Of a DNA stretch of 64,000 nucleotides, positions 14,721 through 25,583 are shown piece after piece (position 1 is the first letter of the stretch; every line of letters begins with the position of its first letter). The DNA lies in the NCBI RefSeq assembly GCF_907164915.1, contig NC_061869.1, positions 44,203,771 through 44,267,770 of the forward strand. The letters run 5' to 3'. The translations under genes and the position numbers were made by a program. The DNA comes from Impatiens glandulifera (taxonomy: Eukaryota; Streptophyta; Magnoliopsida; Ericales; Balsaminaceae). The notes under the pieces were generated by a model. That model did not search any database. It worked only from the letters and a program-made list of their open reading frames with translations, and had not been told where the DNA came from.

Positions 14721-17700
14721 TTATCCCTTCCTAATTTTAGATTTATTTTCAGTTTTTTTGGGAAGAGTCAAAACCGAGGGTTTTTTGAAAACTTTCGCAA
14801 TAACCTCTTTTCCAATACTTAGAATTATTTTTAGTTTTTTTGGGAAGAGTCAAAACTGAGTATTTTTTGGAAAAACCTTCGCAATTACCCCATTTCCAAC
14901 ACTTAGAATTATTTTCAGTTTTTTTGGGAAGAGTCAAAACCGAAGGTTTTTTGAAAAACCTTCGCAATTACACCTTTCCCAATACTTAGAATTACTTTCA
15001 GTTTTTTTGGGAAGAGTCAAAACCGAAGGTTTTTTGAAAAACCTTCGCAATTACCCCTTCTCAACTCTTAGAGTTATTTTCAATTTTTTTGGAAAGAGTA
15101 AAATCGAAAGTTTTTTGAAAATTCATCGCAATTACCCCTTCCCAACACTTAGAATTATTTTCATTTTTTTTGGTATTAGTTAAAACCGAGAGTTTTTTAA
15201 AAAACACCTTCGTAATTACCCCTCCCAACACTTAGAATTATTTTTCAATTTTTTGGTAAAGGTAAAAACCGATAGTTTTTCGAAAAACCTTCATAATTTC
15301 CCCGTTCCCAATACTTAGAATTGTTTTCTGTTTTTTGAGAAAAGTCAAAACGAAAGGTTTTTTGAAAAACCATGGCAATTACTCCATTCTCGACACTTAT
15401 AATTATTTTCAGTTTTTTTGGGAAGAGTTAAAAACTAGGATTTTTTGAAAAAACATTCGTAATTACCCCCTTCCCAATACTTAGAATTTTTTTCAGTTTT
15501 TTTGGAATAGTCAAAATTGAGAGTTTTTTGAAAAATCTTCGCAATTATCATTTCCTAACTCTTAGATTTATTTTCAGTTTTTCTGGGAAGAGTCAAAACA
15601 GAGGGTTTTTTTATTGAAAAACCTTCGCAATTACTAATTTCATAACACTTTAAATTATTTTCAGTTTTTTTTGAAGAGTCAAAACCGATGGTATTTTGAA
15701 AAACCTTTGAAATTACCCCTTCCCAACACTTAGAAATATTTTTAATTTTTTTGGAAAGAGTCAAAACCGAGGGTTTTTTGAAAAGCCTTCGTAATTACCC
15801 CTTTCCCAATACTTATATTTATTTTCAGTTTTTTTGGGAAGAGTCAAAATTGAGAGTTTTTTTTAAACCTTCGCAATTACCCCTTCCCAACTCTTAAATT
15901 TATTTTTTCAGTTTTTTTGGGAAGAGTCAAAACTAAGGGTTTTTTGAAAACCATCTAAATTACCCCTTCCTAACACTTAGATTTATTTTCACTTTTTTTG
16001 GGAAGATTCAAACCCGAAGGTTTTTTGAAAAACCTTCGCAATTACACCTTTTCCAATACTTTTAATTATTTTCAGTTTTTTTGGGAAGAGTCAAAACCGA
16101 AGGTTTTTTGAAAAACCTTCGTAATTACCCCTTCTCAACACTTAGAATTATTTTTAGTTTTTTTTGGGACGAGTTAAAATTGAGGTTTTGGAAAAAAAAA
16201 CCTTCGCAATTACCCCATTCCCAACACTTCAAATTATTTTCAGTTTTTTTGAAACCGGGGATTTTTTGAAAAACCTTCGCAATTACCCTCTTCCCAACAC
16301 TTAGAATAATTTTAAGTTTTTTTGGAAAGAGTAAAATCGAAGGTTTTTTGAAAATTCATCGCAATTACCCCCTTCCCAACTCTTAAATTTATTTTTTTAG
16401 TTTTTTTGGGAAGAGTCAAAACTAAGGGTTTTTTTAAAAACCATCGCATTTACCCATTTCCTAACACTTAGAATTAATTTCAGTTTTTTTGGGAATAGTA
16501 AAAAACGAGGATTTTTTGAAAACCTTCGCATTTACCCTTCCCAAAACTTAGAAATATTTTTCTCTTTTTTGGGAAGAGTCAAAACCAATGGTTTTTGAAA
16601 AACCTTCGCAATTGCCCCATTCCTAATACTTATAATTATTTTCAGTTTTTATGGGAAGAGTCAAACCCAAAGGTTTATTGAAGCAATTACACCCTTCCAA
16701 ATACTTAGAATTATTTTTAGTTTTTTTGAGAAGAATCAAAACCAAAGGTAATTTGAAAAACCTTCGCAATTACCCCTTCTCAACACTTAGAATTATTTTC
16801 AGTTTTTTGGGAAGAATAAAAACCGAGGGTTTTTTGAAAACCTTCGCAATTATCCAATTCCCAACATTTGAAAAACCTTCGCAATTACCCACTTCCCAAT
16901 ACTTATAATTATTTTCAATTTTTTTAGGAATAGTCAAACCCGAGAGTTTTTTGAAAAAACTTTAGCAATTACCCCCTTCCCAACCCTTTGAATTATTTTC
17001 ATTTTTTTGGGGAAGAGTAAAAACCGATGGTTTTTTGAAAAACATTCGTATATTCCTTCTTCCCAAAACTTAGAATTATTATCAGTTTTTTTGGAAAGAG
17101 TCAAACGCGATGGTTTTTTGAAAAAATTTCACAACTACCCCCTTCCTGACACTTAGAATTATTTTCATTTTTTGGGAAGAGTCAAAACCTAGAGATTTTG
17201 GAAAAACATTTGCAATTATCTCCTTTCCGACACTTAGAATGATTTTCAGTTTTTATGGGAAGAGTCAAAATCGAGGGTTTTTTTTGAAAATCTTTCGCAA
17301 TTACCCTATTCTCAACACTTAGAATTATTTTCAGTTTTTTGGGGAAGAGTCAAAATTGAGGGTTTTTTGAAAACCTTCACAATTACCCCCTTCCTAATAC
17401 TTATAATTATTTTCAATTTTTTTGGGTAGAGTCAAAGTCGAGGTTTTTTTGAAAAACCTTCGCAAATACCCCATTCCCAACACTTAGAATTATTTTCAGT
17501 TTTTTTTGGAAAGAGTCGAAACTGAGGGTTTTTTTTGAAAAATCATCGCAATTACCCCCTTCCCAACAATTAGAATTATTTTCAGTTTTTTTGGGAATAG
17601 TCGAAACTGAGAGTTTTTTGAAAACCCTTCGTAATTACCCCTTCCCAACACTTAGAATTATTTTTCTTTTTTTTTAGGCAGAGTCAAAACCAATGGTTTT

Positions 17701-18504
17701 TTGAAAAACCTTCGAAAATGCCCCTTCCCAATATATAGAATTATTTTCAGCGTTTTTGGGAAGAGTCAAAACCGAGGGTTTTTTGAAAAATCTTTGGAAT
17801 TTCCCCTGTCCCAATACTTATAATTATTTTCAATTTTTTTGGGAAGAGTCAAAACCAAGGGTTTTTTGAAAGAACATTCGTATTACCCCCTTCTCAATAC
17901 TTAGAATTATTTTCAGTTTTTTTGGGTAGAGTCAAAATTGAGGGTTTTTTGAAAAACCTTCACAATTACCCCCTTCCCAATACTTAGAATTATTTTCAGT
18001 TTTTTTGGGATGATTCAAAACCGAGAATTTTTTGAAAAACCTTCGCAATTTCCTCCTTCCCAACACTTAGAATAATTTTCAGTTGTTTTGGGAAGACTCA
18101 AAACTGAGGGTTCTTTGAAAAATCTTCACAAATACCCCCTTCCCAATAATTAGAATTATTTTTATTTTTTTTTAACAGTCAAAACCGAGGGTTTTTGAAA
18201 ATCTTTCGCAATTACCCTTTCCCAATACTTAGAATTATTTTCAGTTTCTTTGCGAAGAGTCAAAACCAAGGGTTTTTTGAAAAACCTTCGCAATTACACC
18301 ATTCCCAACACCTACAATTATTTTTAATTTTTTTGGAAGAGTTAAAACCGAGGGTTTTTTGAAAAACCTTTGCAATTACCAATTTGGGGAGAGTTAAAAC
18401 CGAGGGTATTCTAAAAACCTTCGCAATTACCCTTCCCAACACTTAAAATTATTTTCAGTTTTTTATGGAAGAGTCAAACTCGAGGGTCATTTGAAAAACT
18501 TTCG

Positions 18505-18803
18505 GTGAAAACTCATATCACCAAAGGTTTTACACATCTCTCGGAATTTATTTTTAATAACGAAAGATTTCTTTCTCTCAAGACCAATATCGAGAGTTTT
18601 ATAAAACTCTTTGTAAAATCTGTCAGTAAAGATCCTTTTTTCACCGGTGATAGTTTTCTCTCGCTTTGATCACCAGGCCAGATTGGTTTATGTGTCGCGT
18701 TTAATGTAATCCAGAACTGTTAAGATAAAATGGGTTTGTTTAAATTGGTATAAACTACATTCATCACATTTGGTTGGTGACTTGATGTCGTGTCATATAT
18801 CAT
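18505..18803. other. Gene-free junction between satellite and CACTA remnant
   Basis: The sequence stops following the 82-bp register after about 18504. It keeps short motifs such as TTTCGGTGAAAAC, CACCAAAGGTTT and AATATCGAGAG that faintly resemble the satellite. No coding potential was recognised. It may be the internal or subterminal sequence of the adjacent CACTA element. Confidence 0.4.
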
Positions 18804-19137
18804 TTACTCATACACATTTAATCTATCATTATCACCTAGCAAATGTCGTTTACGTAGATAGTTGTATACATTTGAGTCTTCAATTGTTTCCCCATGAGAA
18901 GCCCACGTATAATAATTTTTCATGAATCTATTTCTTAGCAAAAAATTGTGGCATAATTTAAACGGAATGAACTTTTGAATAAGGATTTTTTTGCAAGGGC
19001 ACCTGATTTTTTTACCATCCATATAAGAAGGTTGAGCTATGACAAATGAAATAAACTCTTCTAAATCTCTTTAAAATATTTCAATGTATTCAGGTTTATT
19101 ATTGTACACCAAACCCGATCCTCCCTCATTTTGCAAT
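18804..19137 (-). pseudogene. CACTA TNP2 transposase, N-terminal transposase-associated domain remnant
   Basis: On the minus strand the frame reads GLVYNNKPEYIEIF, a stop, RDLEEFISFVIAQPSYMDG, KKIRCPCKK, then KNYYTWASHGE. This matches the plant transposase-associated domain found at the N-terminus of En/Spm TNP2 proteins: a WMY-type start, an EEFI(D)FA helix, a KIRCPC cysteine motif and a YYxWxSHGE end. A stop interrupts the domain at about 19074, and the DDE transposase body that should follow is absent. It is therefore a dead fragment. Its product would have been the DNA-binding part of a cut-and-paste transposase. Confidence 0.75.
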
Positions 19138-19689
19138 CTACAATATATATATATATATATATATTATCAAATATAAGATTAAAATGTATTTATCCAAATA
19201 TATAAATGATGTTGTATATAAAATCATGTATAAGAATAATATATGATATATATAATCAAAGACAATATAAGAATAATATGTTAAATATATAAAAATGTAT
19301 TCAAGATCTTGATCTTTGTTCATCAAATGGTGAAGATTCAAAAATGTGATACAATATGAAGACATACATTAAAATGAGAATATTATTTACTTTTAATATA
19401 TATGATGCTGAAGATAGAGACATATATTTACCTTGATATTAAATGAAATTATATATATTGAAGAACTTGATGCTTTTGATCAAAGGATGAAGATAGAAAA
19501 TAGAGAGACATATATATTATAGTGTGTAATTGTAGAAGATGAAGTGAAGGAAGTAAGTACACAAGTACATTGGTAGTTGGTGGTAGTTAGAATTATTAAA
19601 TAGTTTGTTAATGCTAAAATTGTTGTTAGTGTAATTAGTTTTAACGTGAAATAGAGATCCTCAATAGGTTTCTCAATATTATATAATAT
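19138..19689. other. AT-rich spacer with short AT microsatellite
   Basis: An (AT)n tract sits at about 19141-19165. The rest is low-complexity AT-rich sequence with repeated GAAGAT/ATATAT motifs. I see no gene. Confidence 0.6.
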
Positions 19690-20770
19690 TAATTATTCAA
19701 ACATTAAAGTAATTTGGCGTTAAACACGGTTTAGTGCAAAGGTTATTGCACTCTTATACAGCGGAATTATAACAGAGAGTTGAAAATATTTACTAAAAAT
19801 GTCATTCTCTATGTACTTGTTTTCACAATAATGCGTATTATTGATATTGCAAACATTAAAGCAATTCGATGTTGAACACGGTTTAGTGCAAAGTTTATTG
19901 CACTATCAAACAGGGAAATTATAACAGAGAGTTGAAAAATATTTACTAAAAATATCATTCATTCTGCACTAGTTTTCGCAATAATACGTATTATCAATAT
20001 TACAAAGATTAAACCAATTCAGTGTTGAACGCGGTTTAGTATAAATGTTACTCCACTCTCAAATAGGGAAATTATAATAGAGAGTTGAAAAATATTTACT
20101 TTAAATGTCATTTGTTTTGCACTAGTTTTCGCAATAATGTGTATTATCACTATTGTAAGGATTAAAGCAATACGGCGTTGAACACTGTTTAGTACAATTT
20201 TTACTACACTCTCAAACAGGGGAATTATAATAGAGAGTTTAAAAATATTTACTAAAAATGTCATTCGTTTTGCACTAGTTTTTGCAATAATGTGTATTAT
20301 CAATATTGTAAAGATTAAAATAATTCGACGTTGAACACGGTTTAGTGCAAAGTTTATTTCACTCTCAAATAGGGCAATTATAACATAGAGTTTAAAAATA
20401 TTTACTAAAAATGGCATTCGTTCTGCACTAGTTTTCGCAATAATGCGTATTAACAAAATTGCAAAGATTAAAGCAATTCGGTGTTGAACACAGTTTAGTG
20501 CAAAGTTTACTACACTCTCAAACAGGGTAATTATAATAGAGATTTGATAAATATTTACTAAAAATGTCATTCGTTCTGCACTAGTTTTTGTAATAATGTG
20601 TTTTATCAATATTGCAAGGATTAAAGCAATTCGGTGTTGAACATGGTTTAGTGCAAAGTTTATTGCATTCTCAAACAGGGCAAGAGTTCTTAAATAATTT
20701 CAACATATTATTATTGCAAAAATAATAGCAATGAGACGATGAAGGTGGATTAATGCAAATGTTATTATAG
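19690..20770. repeat. Tandem repeat, 152-154-bp unit, seven copies
   Basis: The motif TTCGGTGTTGAACACGGTTT recurs at about 19712, 19865, 20019, 20172, 20324, 20477 and 20630, so the unit is 152-154 bp; an eighth copy decays near 20731. Each unit contains an inverted repeat, GTGCAA-N6-TTGCAC. Because 153 is a multiple of three, a minus-strand frame stays open for 196 codons (20609-20019) as a periodic 51-residue peptide. Its frame follows the repeat, so I do not call it a gene. The array lies inside the CACTA remnant and may be its internal or subterminal repeat region. Confidence 0.88.
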
Positions 20771-21212
20771 ATTGATACTATAGCCGAGACTTGAAACATT
20801 TTTTTTGAACTAGACATTGATCATCGATATTATTTGCAATAATTTCTCTGGAAAATATGCCTAAAAACAGTGCAAAGTGTATATAAATGTATGTAAAATT
20901 TAATTTTTTAAAGAATAAACTATATGAATAAACTATAACCATAAAGTTTTCAAAAATTATGTAAGCAAAAATATAAAAATCATAACCATAACATGTTAAG
21001 AATAAATAATCATATAACCAAAAATCATAAATATTTATAAGCATTCAAACACCACAAAATATAACTCTTCATAAACAAATTGTTAAAAACATTCATAACC
21101 AAAACATTCATAACCAAAACCATTCATAACCAAAACATTCATAAAACAAAACAACCAAACTATTGTTCAAAAATTTAATACAAACCATTCAAAAGAAGTA
21201 AAAGTTCATAAA
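20771..21212. other. AT-rich gene-free stretch with ~17-bp direct repeats
   Basis: Between about 21068 and 21160 the motif ACATTCATAACCAAA repeats several times. No coding potential was recognised. Confidence 0.6.
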
Positions 21213-21651
21213 TTAAATTTTATTCATTTTGTTGCCTTCCAAAATGCTTTCCATGTTCTGTGCATCCATGACACCTAGCACATATTCAATCAAATTGATT
21301 TCCACCGATAACACTTCTTTGATCTAATGAATATAAACAACAAAATTAGTACTATCAAAACTCGAAAAATGTAACATTTTAATAAAAAAATCAAAGCATC
21401 CACAAAATATGACATATATTTTTCGTCGTGTCATTGACAACCTTAATAGTTTTACTATTTATTTTCCGTATATCAACAAGGACATTATATATACCTTCAT
21501 TCGTATCCTTCATCTTAGCTTCTAAGCTTGTAATTTTTGATTTAAATGTTGCAAGCTTCGCTTTCATGGTTTTGATCTCAGTAGATGATCTCTCTGGTGT
21601 GGTTTCTTTCTCATTTTCGGAGCTTATGTCATAAAAAGGAGTGGATGAGCT
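21213..21651 (-). pseudogene. CACTA-associated coiled-coil protein, last two exons
   Basis: An acceptor-like TGTAG at about 21652 precedes an open frame beginning PSSSTPFYDISSENEKETT. It continues through a lysine-rich heptad segment (KAKLATFKSKITSLEAKMKD) predicted to be a coiled coil and reaches a donor-like AAG/GTTGTC at about 21444. A second segment (21323-21213) follows a TTAG acceptor, reads IKEVLSVEINLIEYVLGVMD and ends in a stop. Such C-terminal coiled coils occur in plant CACTA second-gene products and Transposase_24-like proteins. The assignment rests on context plus the coiled coil, not on a diagnostic motif. Upstream exons were not found, so I treat it as a remnant. Confidence 0.45.
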
Positions 21652-22841
21652 TGGCCTACATGAAAGAATATATTTTATAGTAGATCTTGTTTAAAATATG
21701 ATAAAATGAAGAGAAAAAAGGTTTAGAGAGATAAATGGGATGAAGAAAATATTTGATGAAGAGATGGAAAAGATGAAATGATGAAATGATGAAGAAATTT
21801 AATGATGGCGTGTAGAAGTTGAAAAGAAGGTTATGGTTGACCGAATTGATGGTGAAATGGGAACCGAGGAGACTTAATTTATTAAGACTCGCAACTAATC
21901 TTGCATTGAATATTTATTAATATTTTCAAAATTTATGTTTCATGTGAAAATTCTTATAGTTTAATTCATAATTTAATGCTAAGAGATTATTTATAAAGTT
22001 TAATGTGAAACCTACTAGTAATAGATTAATATTAAAAAAAATTTAAATTATTAAATATGCTATATTGCTGAACTTCTTGCGAAAATATTATATATAATTT
22101 TTATTGCGAAACGTATTGTTGTTATATTATAAATATGTCAAACGAAATTTTTAAAACTAATAAATATATATGCAATGTAGTTTGCATTAATAAAATTTCA
22201 TACCATTGCAGAACTGGTTGCGAAGAGATTATATATAATGATTAATGCATAACTTAATGCTATAATATTACAAATATTTCAAAAAATATTTACAAAACTA
22301 TTATATAAAATTGTAATATAGTTTGCAGTAATATATTATAATAGAATTGCAGTACAAGTTGCGAATATATTATTTATTTATGTTAATGCAATGTTTATTA
22401 CAAATGATTTATCAATATTATCTCAGTTACTTCCGATTTTAATTTGCAATAATCACAGCCTTATTTATATAACATTTGATAGAATAGTAAATGGAAATAA
22501 ATTTTATTGCAAAACTTTTTGTAAACATTGACATGAATATATGTTAGTATTATTATCAGCATTATTCCGTGTCTTTCTTATTACTTGTTTAATTGTAAGG
22601 ATATATATTAATATAAATTTAGAAAAAATATCAGATTTTTCCATTTTAGTAATATATTTTTATTAAATATTTTCCAAATTATATTTTCAAATAAAAATAC
22701 ATTTTCGTTGAAAATATAGTTGAAAGATTTGCAATATTTTAAATTTTTATTGCAATGAAGATTAATTGCAGTTCTTCAAAACTTGCATTAAAAAACAAAA
22801 TTATGCAACTATATGTTGCGATTTGACAATTTTTTGTACTG
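21652..22841 (-). other. CACTA subterminal region
   Basis: AT-rich sequence with repeated, diverged GTTGCGAA, TTAATGCAA and ATTGCAAT motifs in both orientations, ending at the degraded CACTA terminus at 22841. No gene is seen. Confidence 0.45.
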
Positions 22842-22847
22842 TAAATT

Positions 22848-24378
22848 TATTGGGAAAAATTAAGTAAAGAGTTAATTAACTTAGAAGAAATTGTTGATAA
22901 AAACTAAGTAAAGAGTTAATTAAATAGAAATTATAAAATATTAAACGACTAAGTTTTAATGATGTTTAAATAAGAATAAAGCTAAGCTGTCTAATTGTTT
23001 CTATGCAGGTGCATCAAACTCTAATAACTTAGACATGGTCTATGTAGACTAATTAGACGTGATACGTAGTTAGACGTTGAGTTCTAACTCCATTAGACAT
23101 GGTAGTCTAATGGAAAACGTAGTTAGGCGTTGGCGTCTAATTCCTTCAGACAAGTCTGAAGTGATATGTAGATAGACGTTGAAGTCTAACAGATACGTAG
23201 TTAGACGTTGAGGTCTAACTCCATTAGACGAGGTAGTATAATGGGTAACGTAGTTAGACATTGACGTCTAACTCCTTCAGACAAGTCTGAAGTGATACGT
23301 AGTTAGACGTTGCAGTCTAACAGATACGTAGTTAGACGTTGAGGTCTAACTCCATTAGACGTGGTAGTGTAATGGAAAACGTAGTTAGATGTTGACGTCT
23401 AATTCCTTTAGACAAGTCTGAAGAGATGCGTAGTTAGACATTGCAGTCTAACTTCATTAGACTTTTTGGTCTAATGGAACACGCTATTAGACGTTGACGT
23501 AAAACTCCCTTAGACTAGGTAGTCTAATGGACACGTCTAATGCCTCACTTCAGCAGTCGTTTAAAGTTAGCATACGTCTACCCACGATCAACTAGATGTT
23601 TACTACTCTGCTTTACTCACTCATGTGCAGTCTAACAAATCAGCTAATTGCATCAAATGAACAAATGCCACGTACGCAAATGTCCTTCCAACGGTTTGTC
23701 TAGTACAAGACAATATCATAGAGTATATTCGGAGCACTACCAGTTCGGTACAGCCACGATCCATTTGCTCAGAGTCTGTTGTACTCTTGTACTATAGGTG
23801 GCCTTCCAATAGATGTTTGCCATGTGTCCATGAAGAAGATTCGATCGTTAGTGTCCTTATACTACAAATAGATGTTCAAGGACAACGGACGAATCACCAG
23901 CTATCGACTATCAATCTTACTTGCTTACACTCCTGCACTTACTGATTTCTATCATCTTCTAAGTTCAAGAGAGAAAGAATCAAAATACTGTTTAGTTGAG
24001 AGATATTATTGATAATATTGTAAGTTAAATAGAGGTTGTTCTGTTCAACAGAGTGTTAGATGGTTCAGTAAACAGTATTTGATTCAAAGAGTTTAGTTAA
24101 ATCCTTCCGGTTGTGGAAGAAGGGGTGAAGTAGGAGTGTTTGCTCTGAACATCTATAAACAATCTGTTGTGTTCTTTACTTTCTGTCTTTCATATTTCAT
24201 TGGTTCAAGCTTCAAACCCGACGAACACTTCCGCCTTGAATCTGTTTCAAGAGTTCGAAGGATTTGTGAAGAATAGAAAGAGATATTAATCCCTAACAGG
24301 ATTTCTATCGAATTGTTTGTCATAAGCTGTTAACAATAGTCAGACCCTAGTCTCTATTGGAAACACTAATCCTATCAA
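22848..24378 (+). repeat. 5' long terminal repeat
   Basis: The LTR ends ...AATCCTATCA two bases before the primer site. Its first bases are TATTGGGAAAAATTAAG, against TGTTGCGAAAAACTAAG in the solo LTR at 62054, so the TG terminus appears mutated to TA. A TAGACG minisatellite occupies about 23030-23560. The 3' half (23570-24378) is shared with the copies at 24729-25578 and 56041-56880. Confidence 0.85.
23030..23560 (+). repeat. TAGACG minisatellite inside the LTR
   Basis: Variable direct and inverted copies of GTAGTTAGACGTTGAGGTCT are interspersed with TCCTTCAGACAAGTCTGAAG palindromes and CCATTAGAC units. The matching array is longer in the solo LTR at 56880-57611. Confidence 0.85.
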
Positions 24379-24380
24379 GT

Positions 24381-24393
24381 GGTATCAGAGCCC
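24381..24393 (+). other. Primer binding site, tRNA-Met type
   Basis: TGGTATCAGAGCC, complementary to the 3' end of plant initiator tRNA-Met, begins two bases after the 5' LTR. This is the usual site for Copia-lineage elements. A gag-like ATG (24428, reading MSKDFSSSKI) follows 34 bp downstream. Confidence 0.9.
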
Positions 24394-24455
24394 TGTTTTC
24401 TATTCTCAAGCATCAAGAACCTAAATCATGTCTAAAGATTTCAGCTCCTCCAAGA

Positions 24456-24728
24456 TTTACTACGGTTTTAGGAACCGCATTTAGAGACTATTAACTGCGG
24501 TCTTATAAACCGCAGTTAGAGACTATTAACTACGGTTTTATAAACCGCAGTTAAAAGCTAGTATCTGCGGTAAATTTACCGCCCTTAATTGTCAAAATCT
24601 CTTTAACGGCGGAACTATTAACGGCGGTTGACTACGGTAATTTTACCGCCGCAATTGTCTTTTAGCAGCGGTAAATTATACAATAACGGCGGTAAAAACC
24701 GCCCTTAAATGTTACGTTTTTACTAGTG
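24456..24728 (-). mobile_element. CACTA element end fragment
   Basis: The segment ends TTTTTACTAGTG at 24728, the reverse complement of CACTAGTAAAAA, which is the same terminus as the complete element at 57615. It is packed with subterminal repeats such as AACCGCAGTTA and GGCGGTAAAAACCGCC. The opposite terminus is absent and the fragment joins directly to the gag-like start. LTR sequence resumes immediately after the CACTA terminus. Confidence 0.75.
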
Positions 24729-25578
24729 GGAGCATGTCTAATGCCTCGCTTTAGCAGCCGTTTGAAGTTAGCATACGTCTACCCATGATCAACTAATTGT
24801 TTGCTACTCTTCTCCAAGCAATCATGTGCAGTCTGACAAGCCAGCTAATTCCATCAAATTAACGAACACCACATACACAAATATCCTTCCAACGATTTGT
24901 CTAGTACAAGACAATATCAGAGAGAATATTTAGAGCACTACCAGTTCGATACGGCCACAATCCATTTGTTTAGAGTCTGTTGTACTATTGTACTATAGTC
25001 GGCCTTCCAATGGATGCTTGTCACGTGTCCATGAAGAAGATTTGACCGTTGGTGTCCTTCTACTACAAATAGATGCTCAAGGACAACGGACAAATCATCA
25101 TCTACCGGCTATCAATCTTACTTGTTTACACTCCTGCACTTACTGATTTCTAACATCTTCTAAGTTTAAGAGAGAAAAAATCAAAACATTGTCTAGTTGA
25201 AAGATATTGTTGATAATATTATAAGTTGAATAGAGGTTGTTCTGTTCAACAGAGTGTTAGCTAGTTCAGTAAAATGTATTTTATTTAAAGAGTTTAGGGA
25301 ATTCCTTTCGGTTGTGGAAGAAGGGGTGACGTAGGAGGATTTGCTCCGAACATCCATAAACAACCTGCTGTGTTCTTTACTTTCTGTCTTTTATTTTTAT
25401 TGGTTCAAGCTTCAAATCTGACGAACACTTCCGCCCTTGAAAATGTTTCAAGAGTTCGAAGGATTTGTGAAGAATAGAAAGAAATATTAATCTCTAACAG
25501 GATTTCTCTCGAATTGTTTGTCATAAGTTGTTAATAATAGTCAGACCCTAGTCTCTATTGGAAACACCAATCCTATCA
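24729..25578 (+). repeat. 3' LTR, 5'-truncated
   Basis: Matches 23530-24378 of the 5' LTR closely and ends AATCCTATCA before the AAATT target duplication. It lacks the first ~680 bp, including the TAGACG array. Confidence 0.85.
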
Positions 25579-25583
25579 AAATT

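Larger units (their letters stand above)
1..18504. repeat. Satellite array, ~82-bp monomer
   Basis: About 18.5 kb of head-to-tail copies of one AT-rich monomer of roughly 82 bp, some 220 copies, diverged by substitutions and small indels. Each monomer has an AACCTTCGCAATTACCCC start, a CTTCCCAACACTTAGAATTA part, a TTTTCAG-T-tract part and a GGGAAGAGTCAAAACCGAGG part. Two inverted repeats recur in each unit: GGTTTTTTGAAAAACC at the unit junction, and CTTCCCAA paired with TTGGGAAG about 30 bp apart. All open frames here are short, share the same translated motifs on both strands and follow the repeat, so I call no gene. The array enters from the left window edge and ends at about 18504, so its full size is unknown. 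I do not recognise the family. Confidence 0.95.
18505..22841 (-). mobile_element. Degenerate CACTA (En/Spm) element, truncated by the satellite
   Basis: Two CACTA-type gene remnants lie in the same minus orientation (19137-18804 and 21651-21213). The right-hand end at 22841 reads, on the minus strand, CAGTACAAAAAATTG, one base from the usual CACTACAAAAAA terminus. The 900 bp inside this end is rich in repeated ATTGCAAT-like motifs, as in CACTA subterminal regions. The other end is missing and the satellite starts there instead. The boundaries on the satellite side are inferred. Confidence 0.55.
22848..25578 (+). mobile_element. Internally deleted Copia-type LTR retrotransposon
   Basis: The element has a 1531-bp 5' LTR (22848-24378), a tRNA-Met-type primer binding site (24381-24393) and only about 30 bp of a gag-like start. 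A CACTA end fragment follows (24456-24728), then a 5'-truncated second LTR (24729-25578). Both outer ends carry the same 5-bp flank AAATT (22843-22847 and 25579-25583), a target-site duplication. All of gag-pol and the first part of the 3' LTR are missing. The simplest history is insertion of a CACTA element into the 3' LTR, then a deletion from near the gag start into that CACTA element. Confidence 0.85.

Noticed and set aside
363..18442. Many 60-145-codon open frames on both strands in the satellite
   Set aside because: They translate the same repeat (LELFSVF, KIILNVGK types) in several frames and recur at the repeat period; no start context, domain or unique sequence.
1..18504. CRISPR-like regular repeats
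   Set aside because: Whole 82-bp units are repeated with no unique spacers, and the genome is a plant's.
20019..20609. 196-codon minus-strand open frame
   Set aside because: It is a periodic 51-residue translation of the 153-bp tandem repeat; openness follows from the repeat length.
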